DNA of 64,000 nt from Siderastrea radians (GCA_964017195.1 OZ024889.1:63865858-63929857), one strand, 5' to 3'; numbered from the stretch's first letter, positions 18,412 through 26,923 are shown. Translations and numbers: made by a program. Notes: generated from the letters alone by a model not told the origin.

Positions 18412-19812
18412 TCAGTGTTGGTAAATGTTATACAACACGGCTCCGTTCCTGTCAATCTCCAGCAAGTTCTCAAATTCTCCATACACGAGTACGGTTATAT
18501 TGACACCGGGGGCGGCTCCAAATTCCAAGACCAATTGTAAATCGCCTGTTTGCTTGGGGTTGAGGTTTTGACTGTCAGCACATCCATTGGCCACATTGTC
18601 AAACATGTACAAGGTACAATTTTTAGCTTGGCCCCAATCTCCTAGTTCTACCATATTGCCTTTCTTTTTACACCAGGCACCACTGGCTTGCAGAAAACGG
18701 AAGTAGCCTAGATTATCTCGGGTGCCATTTTTGTGCACTAACTGTAGGGTTTCATAAGGGTATTCTTCTCCTTTCACAATCTGTCGAATGGAGGTCAGAC
18801 CAAATTTCTGGAAACAGAACGGATCTCGGGTCACATCTCCATTGAAGGCTCGGCTATCCAGTAACCCCACAATCAATCGGTCAGGTATTCTGTTTTGAAA
18901 CAGGTTAGGGATATCAAAGCGGACCAGGTTGTTTTGCATGCTGAAGGTCCGGATTTCACTGCGGACGGTCGGGTAAGCCGCCACTTCTCCTTCATTGTGT
19001 CTTTTGCTAGACAAACTCTGGTAGATGGCGTCATTCAAACGCAGTTGACAGAGATGAAACCGTAGTTTCACATCCCCTTCCATCAATCGGCCAGCTAGAG
19101 CCACTCCATTGAAAAACAGGCTGGGGCCATTGAAATGAAATTTCATCTTGATTTCTATGCCAGGCACCAACAGTTTGCCAGTGTGAAACACTTCCAAGTG
19201 TGGGGTAAACACTAGACTGTGGGTGACACCTCCAGCATACTTGGCGGTTTCGGCTACCATGGCGGCCAAGGCCCCTTTGTGATTGGCACTGAGAGCGGTA
19301 TAGGCAGCATCAGGTCCTGCATAGTCTGTGTTGGTGGCGGTCCATTGGGGTGGGAAATCCACTTGATTGAACCATCCTTGGGGTCCTAACACGGTCTTGC
19401 CATCCTCTCGGTCATAATTCAACAAGGTTTCCAGGTAAGCTTTGTAATGATAAGTGTCGGATTGAGGACTGATCAACGCGCCATTCAACTGTAAGTCAAT
19501 TTGTTTGATGATGGAATGGGCCAAATTATTGACGGGCCACAATTTTTGAGCGGCGTTCAAGTTATCGTTCGTACTCTTTTGCAATCTCAATTCCATGGTA
19601 AAGTAACTGCGTCCCAAATCCACAAAATCGTCCAACCCTGGAATGATGAATTCCATGGGATTGATACCCGTGGTGGTGGGTTGAATGGTGACCATGCGAT
19701 AGGCATTGATGCTAATGTCGGTCGGTGGCACCTTGAAAATCCGTAACGCTGGGTTGACGGTCCCTTCGGAACGCTCGTGAGCCGGGGCGGTTTGCGTACT
19801 CACGTCAGGCAT
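18412..19812 (-). CDS. major capsid protein (double jelly-roll)
   Basis: 466 residues. The N-terminal region includes FIIPGLDDFVDLGRSYFTME, a strongly conserved Polinton capsid signature, followed by long beta-rich segments with loops. The protein is predicted to form the pseudo-hexameric capsomers of an icosahedral virion. A TATA box at 19855-19862 (complement TATAAAAA) lies about 45 bp before ATG 19812. The frame is intact. It is followed after 4 bp by the protease and preceded by small core genes, the usual morphogenesis order. Confidence 0.93.
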   Translation of the reverse strand: MPDVSTQTAPAHERSEGTVNPALRIFKVPPTDISINAYRMVTIQPTTTGINPMEFIIPGLDDFVDLGRSYFTMELRLQKSTNDNLNAAQKLWPVNNLAHSIIKQIDLQLNGALISPQSDTYHYKAYLETLLNYDREDGKTVLGPQGWFNQVDFPPQWTATNTDYAGPDAAYTALSANHKGALAAMVAETAKYAGGVTHSLVFTPHLEVFHTGKLLVPGIEIKMKFHFNGPSLFFNGVALAGRLMEGDVKLRFHLCQLRLNDAIYQSLSSKRHNEGEVAAYPTVRSEIRTFSMQNNLVRFDIPNLFQNRIPDRLIVGLLDSRAFNGDVTRDPFCFQKFGLTSIRQIVKGEEYPYETLQLVHKNGTRDNLGYFRFLQASGAWCKKKGNMVELGDWGQAKNCTLYMFDNVANGCADSQNLNPKQTGDLQLVLEFGAAPGVNITVLVYGEFENLLEIDRNGAVLYNIYQH

Positions 19813-19814
19813 GT

Positions 19815-20039
19815 TTAACGTCGTCGAGTGGTACCCCGTCGTCGTCGTGAGGGGTTTTTATAGCGTCGTCGTCGTGCTAAACGTTGTCTCAAATCAAACC
19901 CGGGGACTCTCATCACCTCGGCACTCAACCAGCCACCACGTTGTCCTCTCCTGAGTTTCCAAAACGGATACAGTCCTCCCCATTGAGACAACCCTCGATC
20001 ACTACGAATTCGTCGAGGTCGTGAATGCACGGGATCCAT
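19815..20039 (-). CDS. 74-residue arginine-rich core protein
   Basis: Starts at ATG 20039 and ends with a long arginine-rich tail (RLARRRRYKNPSRRRR). It has a GQRGG-W motif (residues 32-37), fitting a maturation site. The pattern suggests a DNA-binding core peptide of the pX or protein VII kind. The start codon overlaps the upstream stop as TAATG, a tight coupling. It ends 3 bp before the major capsid ATG, with the capsid TATA box inside its own 3' end. Confidence 0.75.
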   Translation of the reverse strand: MDPVHSRPRRIRSDRGLSQWGGLYPFWKLRRGQRGGWLSAEVMRVPGFDLRQRLARRRRYKNPSRRRRGTTRRR

Positions 20040-20365
20040 TACACTCCCAAAATATCTCGCGCACGTTTGGTTTGTTTGGGAAACAAAGCACTGGCTACAC
20101 GCACGGCGTCTTTCACGTTCTTCTGATTCAAGGCTTTCTTGGCTTGTTTGGTGATTTCTTTTTTAATGACTTGTTCGGCTTTGCGTTTAACACCGCGTGT
20201 TAACCCTGCATTCAATCCTCTCTTGATATTACTAGGCAGTTTTAAAGGATTTCGCGTGCTTTTAAGGCCTTGGAACCCACCACGCATGACCTCCCTCATC
20301 AACCCACTGCCATGTTGATCATACCACTCGTCTGTCCGAAATCGTGTCAAACTTCCCCCTCGCAT
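20039..20365 (-). CDS. 108-residue basic protein with MRGG sites (pVI/pX-like)
   Basis: Begins MRGGSLTRFR and has a second MRGG-F at residues 27-31; both fit the M/L/I/Q-x-G-G-X pattern of adenain substrates. The rest is amphipathic and lysine-rich (KRGLNAGLTRGVKRKAEQVI). A membrane-active or core precursor, as adenovirus pVI, is a reasonable inference. A TATA box at 20421-20428 lies about 55 bp upstream. Confidence 0.7.
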   Translation of the reverse strand: MRGGSLTRFRTDEWYDQHGSGLMREVMRGGFQGLKSTRNPLKLPSNIKRGLNAGLTRGVKRKAEQVIKKEITKQAKKALNQKNVKDAVRVASALFPKQTKRARDILGV

Positions 20366-20431
20366 GGTTGTCTTCTTTGCTCTTTCACCAAGGTCTATGC
20401 TTCACGTCACCCCGTTTGTCTTTTTATACCG

Positions 20432-20623
20432 TCATCGGCCTTTCTTTTTCTTCCGAGTGGTCGCTGCTTCGATGGCTTTTTTGCCACCGTAACCCGCCGC
20501 ACCACCCACTGCTCCCAACGCGGCAGCTTTCCCCACGGCCATCAAGGCTGGCACGAGAGCGGCCAGAGGCAAGAGACCGCCTCGTTGCCTTCTTCTTCTT
20601 CGACGTGCTCTTGTCTTTGGCAT
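20432..20623 (-). CDS. 63-residue pX-like core protein with QRGG-L site
   Basis: MPKTRARRRRRRQRGGLLPL opens the protein. The arginine tract ends in QRGG-L (13-17) and is followed by a hydrophobic alanine/glycine/leucine segment and a lysine-rich tail (ATTRKKKKGR). This is the typical pX/mu-like layout in Polintons. A CATAAAAAGG box at about 20650-20656 lies 30 bp before ATG 20623. Confidence 0.8.
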   Translation of the reverse strand: MPKTRARRRRRRQRGGLLPLAALVPALMAVGKAAALGAVGGAAGYGGKKAIEAATTRKKKKGR

Positions 20624-20652
20624 CTTTGATTGACCATCCCCTTTTTCCCTTT

Positions 20653-21702
20653 TTATGCCTTTTTGAAGTGCAAGGTGACCAGGGTGTTGCCTTTGCCAAA
20701 CCTGACCAACTTATCCTCGGTGCCAGACGTTTCGGTGACTTGCATTTGAATGATTTCCACCACTTCATTACGAAGCGGTAGGTAATGAATGTGCAACGGT
20801 TCAAAGTACATGGTGCCTCTGCCTTCCCGCTTGTAATGGATTTCTCGCAACAAATCGGTCACGCGATTGCCGACCATCATACTGCCTGCCACGTCCGAGT
20901 ACACGTGCAACGATCGCGAGGGTTCACCCACCACTGAACGAAACGCCACATTCAAGTTGGTGAAACGCCACCCACAACTCATACTCAATCGTAAATGATC
21001 CGGTGAAAATGAACGCACCGTCCAAAAGACCGGGTTGTGCTGATCGTCGTCCACATCGTTCCAATCGTTGTCAACGGGTTTTGTCATGTTGGGGATTTGA
21101 TCCCCCATGAAGTCTTGTTGTAAGTTTGGACCCAAAATCAACCCACTGCTAATTTTACGTAACCATCCCATCTTGACAGCCAACTTGGTGTAGATGTACA
21201 GGGCTGGCGTGTCGGTTTTGCAATGACAGACATTGGTGTTGTCAATGATGAGATCGTCGCCTTCCCAACGAAACTTGACGTATCTGTGTTTGCCTTGATC
21301 ATTGGTAAACCGACCTCCTTGAATGGCCGTTTCCTTGCGTCGTTGTTCCAAGTGAGCAATGGCGGCTTTCATGAAACTCACGCCATCCACCACCCAATCC
21401 AAATGTTGAATGTCGTTGATGAGGGTTTGCGCGCTGTCTCTTCGCCCGACCGTTTCCCCATCTTTTCCACCCGGTTTGGGGTAGGTTTGGTCCCAGGTCG
21501 TCGATAGGATGTACCCATCTTTTTGCACCAACTCGTACAAATTGACGTGCGTATCCGGTAAGGAAATGGCACTCAACCCCACTTGCCATCCACCTCCTTG
21601 TAACCGTAACGGTTGAGGTAAACGAATCTTGAAGGAATTGGCTTGGTTGTTGGGAAATTCACGTCGGTTGGCATGACTGGGTAACGTCACGTAGAACGAC
21701 AT
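20653..21702 (-). CDS. penton-like minor capsid protein 1
   Basis: 349 residues beginning MSFYVTLPSHANRREFPNNQ, the standard opening of Polinton pentons, which form the capsid vertices as a single jelly-roll. A LRLQGGGWQVGLSAISLP segment and the later HVYSDVAGSMMVGNRVTDLL match the family's 'W-EVGL' and 'xVYxDIxxxxxVGxxxxxLL' positions. The frame is intact and it ends with the conserved RFGKGNTLVTLHFKKA. Two paralogues occur in the same element (21716-22759 and 27017-28066), which is unusual. It starts 13 bp after the paralogue's original stop. Confidence 0.88.
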   Translation of the reverse strand: MSFYVTLPSHANRREFPNNQANSFKIRLPQPLRLQGGGWQVGLSAISLPDTHVNLYELVQKDGYILSTTWDQTYPKPGGKDGETVGRRDSAQTLINDIQHLDWVVDGVSFMKAAIAHLEQRRKETAIQGGRFTNDQGKHRYVKFRWEGDDLIIDNTNVCHCKTDTPALYIYTKLAVKMGWLRKISSGLILGPNLQQDFMGDQIPNMTKPVDNDWNDVDDDQHNPVFWTVRSFSPDHLRLSMSCGWRFTNLNVAFRSVVGEPSRSLHVYSDVAGSMMVGNRVTDLLREIHYKREGRGTMYFEPLHIHYLPLRNEVVEIIQMQVTETSGTEDKLVRFGKGNTLVTLHFKKA

Positions 21703-21715
21703 TTTCTCTTCTTCT

Positions 21716-22759
21716 TCACACTACCACTTCCCTTTTAAAGTGGAGAGTCAAGAGGGTATGTCCTTCGCCAAATTTCACCAGATCCCCATTGGTTTCGGCC
21801 ATCTGGGTTTCCACGATTTCCACCACTTCGTTGCGTACTGGGACTTATTGAATATGTCGAGGTTCAAAGTGTGTGGTGTTTTGTGGCTGGTACTTGATTT
21901 CTCGTAAGAGATCGGTGATACGACCCCCCACCATACTACTGGTCCCTACATCACAATACACGTGCAAAGGACGCGTGGAGGGAAATTCCAACGAGGGACG
22001 AAAGGTCTGGTTCAAATTCACAAACCGCCAAGGACACGATAGACTCAACTTCACATAATCCCCCTCGACTTTCCAAAAGATGGGCTTGTTGCTGCTATCG
22101 CGGATATCCGTCGGGGTGGGAATGGTGGAAATGCCTTGAAATTCTTGCAAGAGATTCGGACCTAATCGATACACGCCCGTCGACACTTGTTCAATCCATC
22201 CCATTCTCAGGGCCAAGGTTCTACCCCATGTCACGTGCGCTACTTGTCGTTTGTAATCCACTTGCTTGGTATTCAATAACAAATCCCCTTCGGAGGTCCA
22301 TTCAAAGGTCGGAACCAATTTGACGCCATTGTCCTCGGTCCATTTGTTTTTGGGGGCGGTTTGTTTCGCACGGCTTTGCTCGTAACGGTACACCAGTTGA
22401 TGAAAAAAGTGCGATCCCGTCGACGAGGCCATCTCCTTTCTCATATCTCGACCGTAGACAGTGAGTTCGCGACGTTCATGGTACCAGACATCGTCCCCTT
22501 GATCGTCTGTGTCATGCACCCGTTCGTGCCATCGTACATACAACAGAGGATGGGAATCGCCCACGCCTCCTTCTTCCGTTATCACTGGAATGGTGGGTAA
22601 GGATAAACTCACCATACCCACCATCCATCCTCGTCCCATAAATCGAATGGGTTTAGGCAATCGGTTTCTGAAATGATGGCTCTTGTTCCCAGGGAACTCT
22701 TTGGTACTCGCATGACTCATCAACGTCACGTAAAACGAAGAATTGGGCACCAACGTCAT
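21716..22759 (-). pseudogene. penton-like protein 2, premature stop near the C-terminus
   Basis: ATG 22759 gives SSFYVTLMSHASTKEFPGNK and further penton features (GRGWMVGMVSLSLP; HVYCDVGTSSMVGGRITDLL). A TAA at 21845-21847 ends it at 304 residues. Immediately after this stop the same frame continues with VRNEVVEIVETQMAE and FGEGHTLLTLHF to a TGA at 21716-21718, matching the C-terminus of penton 1, in which a Tyr stands at the stop position. So one base substitution truncated it by about 42 residues. It is either recently inactivated or makes a shortened protein. Confidence 0.85.
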
Positions 22760-22762
22760 TGT

Positions 22763-23899
22763 TTAGTCACGTCGTCGTCGTCTTTTGGGGGGACTTGTCT
22801 CTTTGGGTGGGCTTTTCCTCTTGGGTGATTGGAGAGACGTCACGTCTTGACTACGAATCCAACTATTGTACTTGTCGGGCCACCCTTTCCACTTAACCAA
22901 CCAACGATCTTTTTGACGCGTAAGTACCTTTTCGATCCGAAACACGTCGGACACATGGACTTTTTGTAAATCCTCTTCATAAAACGTACCTTGGACGGGG
23001 GTATTATCCCATTCGTGAATCTTATACGTGGGTACAGGGCCAGGGACCACACGATGCACCACAAACACTTCTTCGGTCCAACCGGGTAAATAGCCTTTTT
23101 CAAAGGTACGATGAATCTTGTTGAGACGGACACGATCTCCGACTTTGAATTTAGGTTTTTTCTGACCTTTCAACCGTTTGCTGTACAATCGTTTCCACAC
23201 CGCTTCTTCGTTGTCCCATGTCACGTCTTGAGGGGCCATGCCAATACTTCGATGACGGGTCGCATTATACCCTTGCACCAACTCGGGTAAGACATCGTCA
23301 AACTGTAAGGTGTTAGCCGCAGTAAAATAACGGTACAACCGTTCTTTCAAGGTCCGATTAAATCGTTCCACCACACTGGCTTTCGCATCCCCTTCCGTCG
23401 AAAAATGTTGAATGCCTTGCTCGTCGACCCATCGTTGAAAGGTCCGATTATAAAATTCTTTCCCTCGATCCGTTTGCAATCGATTAGGGTGACGTCGTCC
23501 TTTCAAAATCTTCTCAAAGGCATGAACCAACGCCACCCCGGTTTTGTCTTTCAACGGTTGGACCCACGCGTACTTGGACAACACATCCAATACCGTCAGT
23601 AAATATCGTATACCCCGATTATACTTGGCCAAACGTTGCACTTCCACTAAATCTGCCGCCCATTGATCATCTAATCCCCCGACGATCACGGGGACGGTGG
23701 GAAAACGACGACGACGCGGTTTATGTAACGTGTAGGCCAAATCCTGTTCCAACACCCGTTGGGCTTTTTTTAAAGGGAGACGATGGGCTTTAGCAAACCG
23801 TTGCACGCCTCCTAAACTGCCGGGGGCTTGAGGATCGTGGTAACGATTCAACCATGGTTGGGAGACCTTTTTCTTTCGAGGGGCCATACGTTCTGGCAT
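22763..23899 (-). CDS. retroviral-type integrase with chromodomain
   Basis: 378 residues. A zinc-binding-like N-terminal region is followed by the rve catalytic core with Asp83 (WAADLVEVQ), Asp144 (LQTDRGKEFYN) and Glu179 (ASVVERFNRTLKERL), a DDE triad with the expected ~35-residue second spacing. Residues ~320-348 (FRIEKVLTRQKDRWLVKWKG W) form a chromodomain, which may guide integration to chromatin. The C-terminus is basic. The enzyme explains the 6 bp target duplication. It is intact. Its 5' end overlaps the 116-residue gene by 52 bp; a second ATG at 23887 is possible. Confidence 0.93.
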   Translation of the reverse strand: MPERMAPRKKKVSQPWLNRYHDPQAPGSLGGVQRFAKAHRLPLKKAQRVLEQDLAYTLHKPRRRRFPTVPVIVGGLDDQWAADLVEVQRLAKYNRGIRYLLTVLDVLSKYAWVQPLKDKTGVALVHAFEKILKGRRHPNRLQTDRGKEFYNRTFQRWVDEQGIQHFSTEGDAKASVVERFNRTLKERLYRYFTAANTLQFDDVLPELVQGYNATRHRSIGMAPQDVTWDNEEAVWKRLYSKRLKGQKKPKFKVGDRVRLNKIHRTFEKGYLPGWTEEVFVVHRVVPGPVPTYKIHEWDNTPVQGTFYEEDLQKVHVSDVFRIEKVLTRQKDRWLVKWKGWPDKYNSWIRSQDVTSLQSPKRKSPPKETSPPKRRRRRD

Positions 23900-24198
23900 T
23901 CACCCCATAAGGTCGATATGGTGGGGACCGTGTGGGGATGCGCCTTTTGAATGATTCGATACCATCGCCATGCCTCTGGGTGAGCTTTTAACCATAAGAC
24001 AAACACCACCCATCGATACAGGTTGCGGTCCACATGGGTTTCTTCAAAGAGGTGGAGAGGATGCGTGTCCTCGGGACAAGGGGGAATGGAGATTTGGGAC
24101 CCGGGTTGATGATCATATAAGACTTGACAAAGGGTTTGATGACATTGCCATTGCCCCAGGGACAAGATAGACTCCCACGCATCACATACAGACTCCAT
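23848..24198 (-). CDS. 116-residue protein of unknown function, overlaps integrase
   Basis: ATG 24198 is about 35 bp after a TTTAAAAAGG box (24231-24239). The protein is rich in Trp, His and Cys (WESILSLGQWQCHQTLCQVL; YRWVVFVLWLKAHPEAWRWY), consistent with a compact helical or metal-binding fold. I recognise no family. The last 52 bp overlap the integrase start in another frame, suggesting coupled expression. Confidence 0.6.
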   Translation of the reverse strand: MESVCDAWESILSLGQWQCHQTLCQVLYDHQPGSQISIPPCPEDTHPLHLFEETHVDRNLYRWVVFVLWLKAHPEAWRWYRIIQKAHPHTVPTISTLWGECQNVWPLERKRSPNHG

Positions 24199-24217
24199 GG
24201 TGACATTGATAAAAAAT

Positions 24218-24223
24218 TTTATT
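24218..24223 (-). terminator. poly(A) signal AATAAA after the GRF zinc-finger gene
   Basis: Complement of TTTATT, 21 bp after the stop at 24244, within the promoter spacer of the next gene. Confidence 0.55.
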
Positions 24224-24243
24224 TCCTACTCCTTTTTAAACCA

Positions 24244-25140
24244 TTAAAAGAGTCGTCCACAGGTGATGGTCTCTAGACCTTTCTGCCAGTTGTCAACACT
24301 GTCACTGTACTTGGGGGGTGGTGGAGCTGGGGCCACCATCATTTCCTGACGGTTCTTGAGCTCTTGAATTTCTCGTAACAATTGTTTCTCATACTCTGTC
24401 AAGGGCCGATCCTCTTTGCTTTGGACTCGAGGGGGCGGGCCAGGGATGTCATAGCCCCTCTTGGGATATCCTTGAGCATCACGGGTGGCTAAAGGCGATT
24501 CAGCTTGTTGGTCGGCTTTTTTGGGAGGGTTGTCATGAAACCAAGTCCAGTACTTGGGACCCAAGGGTTGATCGGCCCACCGGAAGAAGCCACACGTTTT
24601 CTTGGAACAAGTCAGAAACAACCGGTCGGGGTTCTGGGTCGAATGACTCTGTTGAAGCGTGGCGGGTTCACGGCAAAAGCATTGCAAACCACCCCACATG
24701 TCCAACACTTCTACATCAGGTTGACTATACACGGCTTTCATATACTCCAAGGCTTGATCTTGTCCACAAAACAGCAAACACGGTTGCATGGGACATTTCA
24801 CATACTTCCATCCCTTTTGAGATTCTCGGGCCTCCAAACGCACCTCATGGCAAGGGCATATCATATAGTCCACCGAACTAGCTAGGGCTCTGTTGGCTTT
24901 CGCTTGAGCATAGTCCTCCGCATTGTCATACACGGTCGTCAGAGTGAATTGAGGTGATGGGGGTGGTTGCTCCACCATGTCATTCAATTCTTTCATCATG
25001 TCTTCCACGGCAGCTCGGGTGTCTTCCACCACTTCGCACACCACAGGATCACAGTCTACGGGCGTCATATGTTGAATGGTCTTCTTCTTCTTCTTCCCCG
25101 CAGGGTGTAGGCTTGGCTTTCTCTTCCGATCGACAGACAT
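24244..25140 (-). CDS. protein with two GRF-type zinc fingers
   Basis: 298 residues from ATG 25140 (MSVDRKRKP). An upstream ATG at 25173 sits only about 4 bp from the TATA box (25177-25184) and would probably be outside the mRNA. A lysine-rich N-terminus is followed by two zinc modules: CPCHEVRLEA with KGWKYVKCPMQPCLLFCG, and CFCREP with NPDRLFLTCSKKTCGFFRWA. The second is a clear zf-GRF (single-strand nucleic acid binding; found in APE2 and topoisomerase IIIα). The C-terminus has a coiled-coil-like EYEKQLLREIQELKNRQEMM. A role in handling single-stranded replication intermediates is inferred. Regulation shares the intergenic block with the divergent SLOG cassette. Confidence 0.8.
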   Translation of the reverse strand: MSVDRKRKPSLHPAGKKKKKTIQHMTPVDCDPVVCEVVEDTRAAVEDMMKELNDMVEQPPPSPQFTLTTVYDNAEDYAQAKANRALASSVDYMICPCHEVRLEARESQKGWKYVKCPMQPCLLFCGQDQALEYMKAVYSQPDVEVLDMWGGLQCFCREPATLQQSHSTQNPDRLFLTCSKKTCGFFRWADQPLGPKYWTWFHDNPPKKADQQAESPLATRDAQGYPKRGYDIPGPPPRVQSKEDRPLTEYEKQLLREIQELKNRQEMMVAPAPPPPKYSDSVDNWQKGLETITCGRLF

Positions 25141-25176
25141 CGTACTCAAGGTTGATTTCACCCCACTGCCCATGCC

Positions 25177-25353
25177 TTTTTATACGTTGGGCCCTTGCCT
25201 GTCATTGGTCAGCTTATCCTACCCATATAAGGACTTGTTATCTTCCCATTGGTCAGCTTTTGCCTCTCCAAATAAGGTCCTCTTGTCTTCCCATTGGTCA
25301 ACTGCCCCTATTTAAGGAGCTCCCTGGGTCCTCCGACTCGTCATTCCAAGTAG
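25177..25353 (+). promoter_or_regulatory. divergent promoter with triplicated CCATTGGTCA / TAAGG units
   Basis: Three consecutive units each hold an inverted CCAAT box (ATTGGTCA at ~25203, 25248, 25289) followed by a TATA-like box (CATATAAGG ~25223, AAATAAGG ~25270, TATTTAAGG 25309-25317). The third TATA-like box is 45 bp before ATG 25354. TATAAAAA on the opposite strand (25177-25184) serves the GRF gene. Stepwise duplication of a core promoter is a striking regulatory feature. Confidence 0.65.
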
Positions 25354-25584
25354 ATGGACTACTACCAAGATCTCAACCGAGACGACTTTGCTTCCACCGA
25401 AGACTATTTGGCTGAACGGGTCAAACGAGGTCTAGCAGCGGGATTCACGTTCCAACAGTGCCGACAGCACCACGTCATTGATTTCGGTTTGGCCTTAGGG
25501 TTGACTCCCACGGAGATTCTAGCTATTGTAGGCCCAGACACCGGCTACGTATTTCCCAACGAATGCCCCCCAACATCGACATGA
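25354..25584 (+). CDS. 76-residue protein of the SLOG cassette
   Basis: ATG 25354 follows a TATTTAAGG box. The sequence is acidic with short helices (DFASTEDYLAERVKRGLAAG; IDFGLALGLTPTEILAIVGP), a layout that suggests a small helical-bundle domain. I do not recognise a family. It runs into the SLOG gene with a 22 bp overlap, or an ATGA overlap if the second Met of the SLOG frame is used, so the two proteins are probably co-translated and may act together. It is one of only three plus-strand genes in the element. Confidence 0.7.
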   Translation: MDYYQDLNRDDFASTEDYLAERVKRGLAAGFTFQQCRQHHVIDFGLALGLTPTEILAIVGPDTGYVFPNECPPTST

Positions 25585-26258
25585 TCGGAGAACAAGATCT
25601 CGGTGCCTTGGAACTGCAAGTGGGTCATGGCCATGTGGTCTACACAGGGGGAGCCAAAGGTACGGATGCACTCGTCGAAGAACTGGCTAAACAATTTGGG
25701 ATGCAGCTAGAAGTCCTCGTCCCCCCGAACCATCCTCGAGCCACTTTCATCACCCCTTCTACGGTGGAAGTCCTGATGTTGGCCAACCCACATCTTCACC
25801 AGGCGGCTGAGAAACTAGGCAAACAAATGCCCAGTCATTTTTACACCCTGCAATTGCTGCAACGCAATTATCAAATTGCCAAAAAAGCCCATACGATCTA
25901 TGCCTTTGGCATTTTGGAACCGGATCATAAACGCGTGAAAGGAGGCACTGGTTGGACTGTGCAATTGGCTATGGATCAAGGCAAACCCGTCTACCTGTTT
26001 GACATACCCAGTCAATCATGGTACCGCTCGGACCATTACTACCAAGTCAATGAGAATGCCGCCACCCTGGTCACTGGCAGTCAATTTGTCCCTTGGGGAC
26101 CCAAAAAGCCCACCCTTCATCAAAGCAGTGCTATTGTGGGATCCCTCGATGTGGACGAGAAAACCCGAGCAGAAATTCAAGCCTTGTTCAACCGCACGTT
26201 CTGTCTACCCGAGAACATTGATCAATTACGTATGGAACTGGAAGACTTTCATTTGTAA
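25563..26258 (+). CDS. SLOG/DprA-like Rossmann-fold protein
   Basis: 231 residues. VVYTGGAKGTDALVEELAKQ (25-44) is a nucleotide-binding glycine loop with the GxDxxxEELA pattern of SLOG/DprA/LOG-like folds. IYAFGIL (112-118) and GGTGWTVQLAMDQGKPVYLF (127-146) fit the later strand and the second conserved GGTxW-type motif. The family binds nucleotides or nucleotide-derived ligands, and some members cleave them. Two starts are possible: ATG 25563, or ATG 25581, which overlaps the upstream stop as ATGA. A virus-like element carrying this fold could use it for nucleotide metabolism or for interfering with host nucleotide signals; that is inference. Confidence 0.72.
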   Translation: MPPNIDMIGEQDLGALELQVGHGHVVYTGGAKGTDALVEELAKQFGMQLEVLVPPNHPRATFITPSTVEVLMLANPHLHQAAEKLGKQMPSHFYTLQLLQRNYQIAKKAHTIYAFGILEPDHKRVKGGTGWTVQLAMDQGKPVYLFDIPSQSWYRSDHYYQVNENAATLVTGSQFVPWGPKKPTLHQSSAIVGSLDVDEKTRAEIQALFNRTFCLPENIDQLRMELEDFHL

Positions 26259-26440
26259 TTGTACATAGCCATTTTTTTTAATTTTTATTTTTTCCAATTG
26301 TACATAGCCTTTTTTAGTTTTTAGTTTTTTCCAATTGTACATAGCCATTTTTAGTTTTTATTTTTCCAATTGTACATAGCTTTCTTTTAGTTTTTTTATT
26401 TTTCAAACTGTAGATATCTTTTTTCAATTGTAAATAGGAG
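26257..26440 (+). repeat. 3' array of AATTGTACATAGCC units after the SLOG gene
   Basis: Four good copies of AATTGTACATAGC at about 26257, 26296, 26333 and 26369, plus a decayed fifth near 26426, are separated by T-rich spacers. The first starts inside the stop codon region. Repeated 3' ends may be stacked termination or RNA-processing sites. Confidence 0.8.
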
Positions 26441-26557
26441 CGCCCCACCCGCGTGGTAAGAGATGGACAACCATTTGTAACATCAACTCTTTTTTAATTA
26501 AAAAAGTTCACAACCCTGAGTTTGCACTATGGTCATAAATAATTTGTCTTGACTCAC

Positions 26558-26700
26558 AGCAGCCTTGACTCCCAATAAAATGGGAGATCCACTTCGAATT
26601 CTTCAAAAGCCTCTAGCAGCTTCTCATGGCGAGAGTCCACGTTGAGATGACTCACCTCGAGGTGCGATCTGTTTTATAGTCTCTGGGATCATTCCCCGCA
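26558..26700 (-). pseudogene. inverted, truncated copy of the acidic gene and its promoter
   Basis: The minus strand reads CTATAAAACAGATCGCACCT followed by CGAGGTGAGTCATC, identical to the 13575-13608 promoter, then a frame with LLEAFEEFEVDL resembling LLIEFEEFEGDL of the 13615 protein. It has no ATG in that frame and meets a stop after about 33 codons. A GC-rich block (26720-26750) also mirrors 13490-13530. This is a decayed paralogue made by inverted duplication. Confidence 0.7.
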
Positions 26701-26778
26701 AAGCCTGATGGCCTATCTAGGGAGGGGGGAGGGGGGTCCCCCCACCCTCATTGACCCACAATACTTTGCGAGGATCTC

Positions 26779-26923
26779 TATAAAAAAACCGCCTCCACTC
26801 CCCGTTTTTTCACTCCCAAGTCAGCAAGCAGTCAAGCAAGCAAGCAAGCAAGCAAGAATGTCAAGTAAACGGGATAGCGGTAAGCCTTTTTTATTCCTCA
26901 TCTCTTTCAACAAACCAATCTAA
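26779..26923 (+). other. TATA-driven short leader with a possible splice donor
   Basis: TATAAAAAAA at 26779-26788 is followed by a (CAAG)n tract and ATG 26858, opening MSSKRDSG and then GGTAAGC, a good splice donor sequence. Unspliced, the frame stops at 26923 after 21 codons. It could be a first exon without a surviving partner or a very small gene. Confidence 0.35.
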
